Source of the DNA: Bizionia myxarmorum | GTDB taxonomy: Bacteria; Bacteroidota; Bacteroidia; Flavobacteriales; Flavobacteriaceae | Reading direction: 5' to 3' | Assembly: GCF_008086205.1 (NCBI RefSeq) | Contig: NZ_VSKK01000001.1 | Span: 1,914,610 to 1,978,609, forward strand | DNA length: 64,000 bases | In this document: piece by piece, positions 16,049 to 23,292 of the stretch | How positions within the stretch are numbered: the stretch's first letter is position 1 | Layout: each line of letters opens with the position of its first letter | Made by a program: the position numbers and the translations under genes | Notes under the pieces: model-generated | Seen by the model: the letters and a program-made list of their open reading frames with translations, nothing else | What the model was told of the DNA's origin: nothing | The model's database searches: none

Positions 16049-17881
16049 TTACTTTTTATTTGAAACGATTACTTTTTTAGTTAGAGAATTACCAGCTTCA
16101 AATTCCAAGGATACAACATACATGCCATCACTGAACTGTTTAGTAGAGAACATTTGCTTTTCAGATAGCGGTAATTTTTTTAAGTTTAAAACGCGTTTTC
16201 CAGATACATCAAAAACTGATAGTTGCTTTATAGCGAGCTGTTTCGGATTAATCAAAGTTAATTCTGAATTCTGATTATTTTGAAATATAGTGAAATCGCT
16301 TGCAGCAAAATCAGGATTGCTTAAAGTTTGTGCAGCAAATGTAATTTCAAATCTGTCTGTGTAAACGCCTTGTGGCAAGTTTATTTCATAATGTTGATTG
16401 CGAAGGTTTACATATATATTATTTTGAATGTCATGAATATAAATAGGTTGACTGTCATCAAAATTTTGAACATCATAGATTCGAAACCGAATTGGTTGAT
16501 TCGCACGAGCCTTAACTACCAAAGGTATTTGTAAAGCTTGATTGTAGCTGAAAGCTTGAATAACATACGGTTGATTGTCCAATATCCAATAAGCATCGGA
16601 AGCTAATGGTGTATCTCCTTTTCCTTCTAACCCATAATCAAAGCCATCCGTTGCGGAATTGTGGAAATTCATTAATAATTGTCGCGTATATAATTCGTTC
16701 TCTGTAAAATCAACATTAATACGAAAGCGTTTAAAATCGGCAGGAACTATATTTAAACCCTCTTCTGTATAAGTGGTTTCTTCAGATGTATTATCAGAAT
16801 TATCATCTTCATTTCTGAAAAAGTAGCTTCTTGGACCAGATTGCTTGTAGAACTCACGTTGCGCATTATTAAAGGTTACCGAACCTGTTGTGATACCTTC
16901 TATCATGAATCCTTGCCCAATTGGAATATAGCGCTGTGGAATTTTAGTTCCATAAATACCAGCGGGAAAATTTGTTGCTGTTCCATCCGCTAAATAAGTT
17001 GTAAATGGAGCATAAGTGAAGGAATCTGTGCCGTCAAGGTAAACAGTATAGGTGGCATAGCCGCCCACATAATTCGATAACACATGAGAAGTCGCTCCGG
17101 GCGCTTGTTCCCAATATTTTAGGACACCTGTAATTAAACCAATGTTAGCAGGGTCATGAATAAAATCGCGAGCATCCAAAGCAGAAGGGTATGGGTTTCC
17201 TACTAAAGTTTCTAAACCATTTCCTACGTTTACGGTAAAGGTCCCATTATTAGCTTTTCCTCTAAAATCGTATTGCTGAGATTCGCTAGAATTTCCTTTC
17301 ATAGTAAAACCATAACCAGAATTCACGGAGCCGCCTGCACCTAGAGTATCCCAATCGGTATATAGAATTCCAGGATTATAAGTATACAACCAAAAACTAG
17401 AAATAACTTGTGGTATTGGCGCTGCAGTAGGCGTGCCGTTATAGCCAGAAGTGTAAGTGGCAAGCACACTTGTAATTGGTGCTAGTGCAGGATTCACGTT
17501 ACCTATGTGGTCATAAATATTGTTGTTGGGAATAAATGGTCGGTTAGCTAAATCATTAGCCGCTGTATTTCCTACAGGCGAACTCCAATAATTATAAGCA
17601 TATGTATTTACGGTTCCAGATTGATAAACACTGACTTTTCCAATGCCACTATTTTTCACATCATTGCCTTGCAAAAGTTGTGCTTCGTTGCGCAGATAGA
17701 CATAGCTATTAGCTGCATTTAAGTTAATAGAATTAGAAACATAAATAGGAGCTTCAGCAGGAGAACTATTGAAAATGGTACCATCAACGTAAACATATGA
17801 ATTACCACCTACGTGTAGGTCGGTTTGTCCTAATATTAAATTACTTACGGAAATTATAATAATTAAGTATATGTATTTCAT
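16049..17881 (-). CDS. Secreted protein with type A T9SS C-terminal sorting domain
   Basis: A 610-aa protein with a signal peptide (MKYIYLIIIISVSNLILGQ). The N-terminal part (LHVGGNSYVYVDGTIFN, YNYWSSPVGN, GFTMKGN, LVGNPYPSALD) is the common repeat-poor surface domain of flavobacterial T9SS cargo. The last ~80 residues form a type A sorting domain: a QNNQNSELTLIN strand, QLSVFDVSGKRVL, and DGMYVVSLEFEAGNSLTKKVIVSNKK at the very end. It should therefore cross the outer membrane through the T9SS and be attached to the cell surface or released. Ligand unknown. It follows the S74-chaperone gene by 30 bp and is probably co-transcribed with it. Confidence 0.88.
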   Translation of the reverse strand: MKYIYLIIIISVSNLILGQTDLHVGGNSYVYVDGTIFNSSPAEAPIYVSNSINLNAANSYVYLRNEAQLLQGNDVKNSGIGKVSVYQSGTVNTYAYNYWSSPVGNTAANDLANRPFIPNNNIYDHIGNVNPALAPITSVLATYTSGYNGTPTAAPIPQVISSFWLYTYNPGILYTDWDTLGAGGSVNSGYGFTMKGNSSESQQYDFRGKANNGTFTVNVGNGLETLVGNPYPSALDARDFIHDPANIGLITGVLKYWEQAPGATSHVLSNYVGGYATYTVYLDGTDSFTYAPFTTYLADGTATNFPAGIYGTKIPQRYIPIGQGFMIEGITTGSVTFNNAQREFYKQSGPRSYFFRNEDDNSDNTSEETTYTEEGLNIVPADFKRFRINVDFTENELYTRQLLMNFHNSATDGFDYGLEGKGDTPLASDAYWILDNQPYVIQAFSYNQALQIPLVVKARANQPIRFRIYDVQNFDDSQPIYIHDIQNNIYVNLRNQHYEINLPQGVYTDRFEITFAAQTLSNPDFAASDFTIFQNNQNSELTLINPKQLAIKQLSVFDVSGKRVLNLKKLPLSEKQMFSTKQFSDGMYVVSLEFEAGNSLTKKVIVSNKK

Positions 17882-17911
17882 AATCTGTTTATTTAATTAG
17901 TCATATAAATA

Positions 17912-19138
17912 CTAATTTTGACGTTTAATTAATACATTCATTCTACTTTCAAGTTCAATTATTTTCACCTCTAAAGTAAAAATTCTATCATTTTGGGTTT
18001 CAATAATTTTTTGCTGTTCTTGCATACCTTTTGTTAATATTGGAATTATTCTAGTGTAATCTAATACAACGAAAGATTCATTTTTGTTTTCTTTCATTTG
18101 GTAAGGGATATTTTCTGATGTTGCATTAGTGTCTAACGCTTTTATTCTTGTCACTTCAGGTAAAACATCTCTTACTTCTTGAGCTATAAAACCATATTCC
18201 ATTTTATCATTTAAGCCCATATTTGGATATTTCTCAAGGTCAAAATAATATGTAACAGGTTTCAATTGTTTAACAATATAAAGCGCATCCTGAATCTGTG
18301 AAATATTCTTTTTCGTTTTTTCATCAGAAATGGTACCGAAAAATCCAGTATAACCTAAATCATTGACAAATAATCCTCCCCATCCTAATATGCCTCCAAC
18401 GTTTTGTCTAGTACCGTATACTCCAATGCCGTCTCTGCCATTTGCAGCCCCCCTAACACCAATTGCTTGATGTGTTAAAGAAGCGTTGATTGCGAGTCCA
18501 AAAACACCTGATGTTACATAAGTAGTCCCATTATAATTAGTAACACCTTCAATGCTATTATAAGGATTATTTGTTGAGGAATTATAACCAGATAAAGAGA
18601 CGCCAGTCGTACCAAGGTTATCGAATGATGCCATAGCATTCGCACCTACAGCTAAACCGCCGTTAGTCATTTGGAACATATTTGATGGTGTAGTTGTTCT
18701 TATACCTATATTTCCATTTCCTAAAATACGCATCCTTTCTATATTATTAGTCCGTACATTTAATGGTGTATTATTGGTTGTACCTATAAAGTTTGCTGTT
18801 GTTGCAGCATTTCCTATTAATGCCCAATTAATTCCACCATTTCCAAACGGTATCCATCGAGAGCCATTCCAATAGTGATAGCCAATACCCGTTGTGGCAT
18901 TTGTGTTCCAAACTAATAGACCTGCTGTGGTTCCACCCGTAACAGGCGCAATGGTTGACAAGTCTGCTATATCAACTCTTGGAACTAAAAATCCTTTATT
19001 CGTGCTTGTAACATCCAGCACTGCTCCTGGTGCGGGCGAAGTAGTCCCTATCCCAACTTGGGCAAAAACTTCTGTTTGCAGTACAAACATAAAAATAAAG
19101 ACAAACAATATCCGAGGGAAAGACGTGATTTTAAACAT
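17912..19138 (-). CDS. Tail-fibre-type protein with S74 intramolecular chaperone domain
   Basis: A 408-aa protein with a signal peptide (to about residue 26, TEVFA-QVGIGTTSP). The N-terminal region has the VGIGTTSPAPGAVLDVTST motif and the YHYWNGSRWIPF strand found in many Bacteroidota surface proteins. Residues 271-410 form the endosialidase-type chaperone: S271-D272 with K274/K277 (SDEKTKKNIS), LKPVTYYFD, YGFIAQEV, then a terminal coiled coil (QEQQKIIETQNDRIFTLEVKIIELE). In phage and bacterial proteins this domain assists trimerisation and then cleaves itself off at the Ser. It is not a prophage remnant: there are no other phage genes, and it carries a signal peptide. The likely role is a trimeric surface fibre. 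Confidence 0.88.
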   Translation of the reverse strand: MFKITSFPRILFVFIFMFVLQTEVFAQVGIGTTSPAPGAVLDVTSTNKGFLVPRVDIADLSTIAPVTGGTTAGLLVWNTNATTGIGYHYWNGSRWIPFGNGGINWALIGNAATTANFIGTTNNTPLNVRTNNIERMRILGNGNIGIRTTTPSNMFQMTNGGLAVGANAMASFDNLGTTGVSLSGYNSSTNNPYNSIEGVTNYNGTTYVTSGVFGLAINASLTHQAIGVRGAANGRDGIGVYGTRQNVGGILGWGGLFVNDLGYTGFFGTISDEKTKKNISQIQDALYIVKQLKPVTYYFDLEKYPNMGLNDKMEYGFIAQEVRDVLPEVTRIKALDTNATSENIPYQMKENKNESFVVLDYTRIIPILTKGMQEQQKIIETQNDRIFTLEVKIIELESRMNVLIKRQN

Positions 19139-19259
19139 AATTAGCTACTATTTAAGTGGTTATCTCCTATGAATTTATAAAAAAAAAGCATGCTTTTAAT
19201 ATGCCGTTTCAACATTTAATATTATTTTCGACCAAGCGTAAAATTTCAACGACCATAGT

Positions 19260-19469
19260 ATGAAAAAGCAACAATATTTAAGTTATTTCTTGATTTTAAT
19301 TGGCGGTATATTAGCCATTTACGGCCAAACAGGTGATGATAAACCTGTCGCTTTTTTAATAATAGGTATTGTTATTTTAATGTTCGGTGTCTATAGAATT
19401 TCTAGTAGAATTCCGAGTAAATTTGACAAAGAATTAAATGAAAAATCCGAAGAGCATGACGAAGTTTAA
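19260..19469 (+). CDS. Small two-helix membrane protein
   Basis: A 69-aa protein with two transmembrane helices (YLSYFLILIGGILAIYG and PVAFLIIGIVILMFGVYRI) joined by a short TGDDKP loop, and a charged C-terminal tail (KFDKELNEKSEEHDEV). I recognise no family. The end overlaps the start of the Smr gene, which suggests an operon and coupled translation. The 121 bp upstream, shared with the divergent S74-chaperone gene, should hold both promoters. Confidence 0.75.
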   Translation: MKKQQYLSYFLILIGGILAIYGQTGDDKPVAFLIIGIVILMFGVYRISSRIPSKFDKELNEKSEEHDEV

Positions 19470-20004
19470 AATAGGAGATACCGTTGCAGTTTTAGATGAT
19501 AATTTATCAGGCATCGTTTCCAAAGTAAAAGATCATATTATTACTATTGAAACACCAGACGGTTTTGAGCTAGATTTTGAAGCGCATGAGCTCGTGGTTA
19601 CTAAACCTATGAAAATAGATTTAAGTGGTGCGGAAGCTATGATAAGAGAGAAGGAACAACCTAAAAGAAGAGCAACTACAACTAAAAAAACGAAAGAACG
19701 CTTTTTACCCACTATGGAGGTGGATTTACATATTCATCATCTTACTACAAACTCTAAACGCATGAGTAATCATGATATGTTAACCTTGCAATTAGATACG
19801 GCCAGGGGACAACTGGATTTTGCTATTCGTAAAAGGATTCAAAAAATAGTTTTCATTCACGGGGTAGGTGAGGGCGTTTTAAAAACGGAATTGGAATATT
19901 TATTTGGTCGCTATAATAACGTTAAATATTACGATGCCGATTATCAAAAATATGGCGTTGGTGCTACTGAAGTCTATATTTTTCAGAACGTTAGTCCCGA
20001 TTAA
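19456..20004 (+). CDS. Smr/MutS-family domain protein
   Basis: Taken from the ATG at 19456 (182 aa, MTKFKIGDTVAV...), giving a 14-bp overlap with the previous gene; an ATG at 19438 is in frame but adds only six residues. An N-terminal SH3-like/KOW-type beta domain (KFKIGDTVAVLDDNLSGIVSKV) precedes a basic linker and the Smr domain (MEVDLHIHHLT, LQLDTARGQLDFAI, KRIQKIVFIHGVGEGVLK, GATEVYIF). The conserved HGxGxGxL and the DLH motif are present. Smr domains are nicking endonucleases or nucleic-acid-binding modules, and some rescue collided ribosomes. The 3' end overlaps the next gene convergently by 4 bp. Confidence 0.9.
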   Translation: MTKFKIGDTVAVLDDNLSGIVSKVKDHIITIETPDGFELDFEAHELVVTKPMKIDLSGAEAMIREKEQPKRRATTTKKTKERFLPTMEVDLHIHHLTTNSKRMSNHDMLTLQLDTARGQLDFAIRKRIQKIVFIHGVGEGVLKTELEYLFGRYNNVKYYDADYQKYGVGATEVYIFQNVSPD

Positions 20005-20936
20005 AATTCGGGAGTTATGGAGCGCGTTTTTATTAATCTAGAATCTACTAAAGTTCCCATAATAAATAAATCTTGAGTTATGGTAGAGAAACTAACGCCT
20101 TCCACACGTAATGTTATTTTAAATACTTGATTTATTTGATTTGCGCGGTAGGCTGTTGCTGGAACGGAATCTGTAATAGTTTTGTTTAAGTAATCAGCTA
20201 TTCCAGGACTACTATAATCATTTGCTGGATTTTGATCTGCAGACCTGCTTTCTTCATTAATGGTTGGAACTAAATCTTGATCATCATCACTATCTAAATA
20301 ATCAGGAATGCCATCTTCATCTGTATCTCTCGGGTTAGTTCGCGGATCATTATCACCATCAGCATTGTCATCTAATTCCACAGAAGTTAAAACATTATCG
20401 CCATCATCATCTACGTCTAAATAATCTGGAATGCCATCGCCATCTGTATCTTTTGGATTCGTTGCGGGATTATTATCGCCATCTGTATTCTCATCTTCAA
20501 ATTCTGCTGGAATTCCGTCCAAATCATCTTCAACTAAAGTAACATTAATATATGCTTTTCCGCCAACACTAGATAAATCTTCAAGAATTTGGATATTAGA
20601 AGGTGGAACATCATTACAAAACAAACCTCTTGGATCGGCATTATAAGACCGGTAATTAAATTGATTTCCGGCTAGTCCAATATCAATTACTATTTCTTGA
20701 TCATTAATAAGTTGTCCCGTAATAGTATCTATAGCAATTAGTTTTTCCAAAGTCCATCTTGGATCTGTAATTTTTAATGACAAAGATTCATAAGGATTAT
20801 CCTTTATTTGATAAAAAACTAATTCACCACAAGCTGAAAATGTATCGTCAAAATCGAATTCAATATTTATGATGTCACCATCGTCACAAGATGTGAATAC
20901 TGAAATTGTAAGAAGTAGTAGGATTAATTTTCGCAT
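20001..20936 (-). CDS. Lipoprotein with thrombospondin type 3-like calcium repeats
   Basis: A 311-aa protein. The signal peptide ends in a lipobox (VFTSC, Cys17) followed directly by DDGD; in Bacteroidota acidic residues right after the cysteine act as a surface-export signal, so exposure on the cell surface is likely. The central part (about 135-220) has three calcium-binding repeats of the form DTDGDGIPDYLDVDDDGDN and DTDEDGIPDYLDSDDDQD. The remaining beta-rich sequence is not recognised. The run of Asp/Asn repeats predicts calcium-dependent stiffness. It stands alone, opposite in direction to the Smr gene. Confidence 0.78.
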   Translation of the reverse strand: MRKLILLLLTISVFTSCDDGDIINIEFDFDDTFSACGELVFYQIKDNPYESLSLKITDPRWTLEKLIAIDTITGQLINDQEIVIDIGLAGNQFNYRSYNADPRGLFCNDVPPSNIQILEDLSSVGGKAYINVTLVEDDLDGIPAEFEDENTDGDNNPATNPKDTDGDGIPDYLDVDDDGDNVLTSVELDDNADGDNDPRTNPRDTDEDGIPDYLDSDDDQDLVPTINEESRSADQNPANDYSSPGIADYLNKTITDSVPATAYRANQINQVFKITLRVEGVSFSTITQDLFIMGTLVDSRLIKTRSITPEF

Positions 20937-21052
20937 GAAAACATATTTTAAACAAAATTAAAAGAATTGCTAAATATACAACGTCATCCGGAACAAATAA
21001 TTTTATTTCCCGTAATTTTGTAGGAATTATTTTTAATGCGAAAACCCCAAGT

Positions 21053-22198
21053 ATGAAAGCAGTTTATTTTGATAGTGCGGCAACCACGAAGATGCGAGAT
21101 GAAGTTATTGATGTTATGACAAACGTGATGCGTAATGAATATGGGAATGCCTCATCTACTCATAGTTTTGGCCGATCGTCCAAGGTATTAATTGAACAAG
21201 CGCGAAAAACAATTGCCAAAAAACTCCATGTGAGTGCTGGCGAAATTGTTTTTACTTCTGGCGGTACGGAAGCGGATAATTTGGTTTTACAATGTGCCAT
21301 TAGAGATTTGGGTGTTAAACATATAATTACGTCAAAAATTGAACATCACGCGGTTTTACATACCGTTCAACAATTAGAAAGAACCTGTGATATTACCGTT
21401 AGTTATGTGAAATTAGACGCTCACGGTCAAGTGGATTATGAAAATCTGGAAACATTACTTCAATCTCACGGGAAAACCTTGGTGAGTTTAATGCATGTGA
21501 ATAATGAGATTGGTAATATTTTAGATGTGAAACGCGTAGGTAATTTATGCCAAGCTCACAACGCTTTGTTTCATAGTGATGCCGTTCAATCTGTTGGACA
21601 TTATGAATTGAATTTACAAGACGTTCACATCGATTTTCTAGCCGTTAGTGCTCATAAATTTCATGGACCAAAAGGTGTTGGTTTTGCATATATTAGAAAG
21701 AATTCTGGTTTAAGATCCTTAATTTTTGGAGGCGAGCAGGAGCGTGGTATTCGCGCTGGAACGGAAGCCGTACATAATATTGTTGGTTTGGAAAAAGCCT
21801 TCACTATGGCTTATGCTAACTTAAATGAAGACCGTGAATATGTGTTAGATTTAAAACGTCATTTTATTTCTGAATTACGCCAAGCCTTTCCAAAAGTAAC
21901 TTTTAATGGTTTGTCTGGAGATTTAGAAAAGAGTACGTATACTTTAATAAATGTGTGTTTACCTATACCGCCAGAGAAAGCATTGATTTTGTTATTTCAA
22001 ATGGATTTAAAAGGCATAGCCTGTTCAAAAGGAAGTGCTTGTCAAAGTGGTAGCAATAAAGGATCTCATGTTTTAAACGAAGTTTTATGTGAAGACGATT
22101 TAAAGAAACCTTCGCTTCGTTTTTCATTCAGTATTTTTAATACTAAAGCTGAAATTGATTACGTTATTTCTGTTTTAAAAGATTTTATAACAGCATAA
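21053..22198 (+). CDS. Cysteine desulfurase (NifS/IscS-type)
   Basis: A 381-aa PLP enzyme. The opening YFDSAATTKMRDEV, the FTSGGTEADN loop, the His at 99 (KIEHHAVLH) that stacks on PLP, D176 in FHSDAVQSVG and the Schiff-base lysine K202 (SAHKFHGPKG) are present. The catalytic cysteine that receives sulfur is C330 in CSKGSACQSG. The short SACQSG loop with a small following segment is typical of group I enzymes feeding iron-sulfur cluster or tRNA thiolation pathways. No isc or suf genes are adjacent, so which acceptor it serves is not clear. A TAATTTTG -7 element lies at 21013-21020. Confidence 0.93.
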   Translation: MKAVYFDSAATTKMRDEVIDVMTNVMRNEYGNASSTHSFGRSSKVLIEQARKTIAKKLHVSAGEIVFTSGGTEADNLVLQCAIRDLGVKHIITSKIEHHAVLHTVQQLERTCDITVSYVKLDAHGQVDYENLETLLQSHGKTLVSLMHVNNEIGNILDVKRVGNLCQAHNALFHSDAVQSVGHYELNLQDVHIDFLAVSAHKFHGPKGVGFAYIRKNSGLRSLIFGGEQERGIRAGTEAVHNIVGLEKAFTMAYANLNEDREYVLDLKRHFISELRQAFPKVTFNGLSGDLEKSTYTLINVCLPIPPEKALILLFQMDLKGIACSKGSACQSGSNKGSHVLNEVLCEDDLKKPSLRFSFSIFNTKAEIDYVISVLKDFITA

Positions 22199-22201
22199 AA
22201 A

Positions 22202-22233
22202 AAATCCCTTTCAATTTATTTTGAAAGGGATTT
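22202..22233. terminator. Bidirectional terminator between cysteine desulfurase and hypothetical gene
   Basis: Perfect stem AATCCCTTTCAA ... TTGAAAGGGATT with A and T flanks, 3 bp after the stop of the desulfurase gene and 6 bp from the stop of the convergent gene. Confidence 0.9.
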
Positions 22234-22238
22234 AAAAT

Positions 22239-22736
22239 TTAAGCAGCTACTTTTGCTGTAGCTAATTGCGATTTTATACGTTCTTGCCATTTGGCTAATA
22301 AGGTTTTTTCTTCTGTCATTTCAAAGTTTACGTCTATATTATAAAACTCTAAAACATAGTCTTTTTGGCCTTTAGTGCGCAATACTAAATCAATTCGATC
22401 TGTTTCCGTTTTATTTGTTGTTAGATTTTTTACTGTTCTATCCGTTTTATGAATGTAGCATTCCGTTACTTGGCTTAAATCGGCAGTAATCCAAACCGTT
22501 TCATCTTCTGTTTTTTTAGAATAAACTAGTTTGTTTTCAGAACTGTCCATAGCAATAGCGTAGTAAGTTCCCCAGAAATCCACGTCTGAAATATGAACAT
22601 TATTTGTTTTAGCTTCAACAATAAATTCGTTTTTAGCTTTTTTCTTTTTAAAACTTTGAGACATTTGAATAGCTATAATAGGTAAAGCTATTACTGCTAA
22701 TATGATTAGACCGATAATAATTGAATTAGATTCCAT
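22239..22736 (-). CDS. Conserved hypothetical protein with one N-terminal membrane helix
   Basis: A 165-aa protein. A single membrane helix (IIIGLIILAVIALPIIAIQM) anchors it, followed by a basic stretch (KKKKAKN) and a soluble domain of beta-strand character (VHISDVDFWGTYYAIAMD, KLVYSKKTEDETVWITADLSQVTECYIH, RIDLVLRTKGQKDYVLEFYN). The WITADLSQV...C pattern looks like a PH-like or similar beta fold, but I recognise no family. The basic residues after the helix place the soluble domain in the cytoplasm. Confidence 0.7.
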   Translation of the reverse strand: MESNSIIIGLIILAVIALPIIAIQMSQSFKKKKAKNEFIVEAKTNNVHISDVDFWGTYYAIAMDSSENKLVYSKKTEDETVWITADLSQVTECYIHKTDRTVKNLTTNKTETDRIDLVLRTKGQKDYVLEFYNIDVNFEMTEEKTLLAKWQERIKSQLATAKVAA

Positions 22737-22830
22737 GATATTTTATTTTTTTGAATGTTAAAATTAGGCATACTTAAATGCGTGAAACTTTTGGTTAAAG
22801 TTTCAGCCTGACAAAAATTAAAAAGGGAAT

Positions 22831-23205
22831 CTAAATAAAATCGTGGAAAGGAAATATACAGGCTTGTATATTAAAACTAGGTATAATATAACGTCCCGCT
22901 TTAAGATACTGACTATCTTGAGCCGTTTTTGAAGGATTTAAATCTTGAAAACTATTAAATGCTATTAAAGTTTCAGGAAAAACATCAGCAATTTCTGAAT
23001 CTGTAGGCGTATGACCTATTATTTCAATATCCTGATACGCATAATATATAGGAGAATCATTTTTTGATGATTTATGCGTTGTCTGTTTTTTAAAGGTATT
23101 TTCAGAAAAGGAATCAGCAATAACATCATGAACCGAAACCCCAAAGCTTATAACATAAACTAGGAGTAAGGAGAACACAATATGAAGTTGAAACTTCGTT
23201 TTCAT
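22831..23205 (-). CDS. Hypothetical secreted protein
   Basis: Taken from the ATG at 23205 (124 aa, MKTKFQLHIVF...); the frame is open six codons further upstream. An N-terminal hydrophobic segment (LHIVFSLLLVYVISFGVSV) looks like a signal peptide or membrane anchor. The remainder is short and polar, ending in AGRYIIPSFNIQACIFPFHDFI. I recognise no family. It lies 87 bp downstream of the TonB-dependent receptor on the same strand. Confidence 0.55.
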   Translation of the reverse strand: MKTKFQLHIVFSLLLVYVISFGVSVHDVIADSFSENTFKKQTTHKSSKNDSPIYYAYQDIEIIGHTPTDSEIADVFPETLIAFNSFQDLNPSKTAQDSQYLKAGRYIIPSFNIQACIFPFHDFI

Positions 23206-23292
23206 AATACAAAAGTAGTACAAAGTAGGTTCGGTTAAATCAAAACTCTGTTAAATTTTTAAAGCTTGGATAAAATTGTTTAAACGTGATTC

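Noticed and set aside
17912..19138. S74 tail-fibre protein as prophage remnant
   Set aside because: It carries a signal peptide and Bacteroidota-type N-terminal motifs, and no phage structural genes are adjacent.
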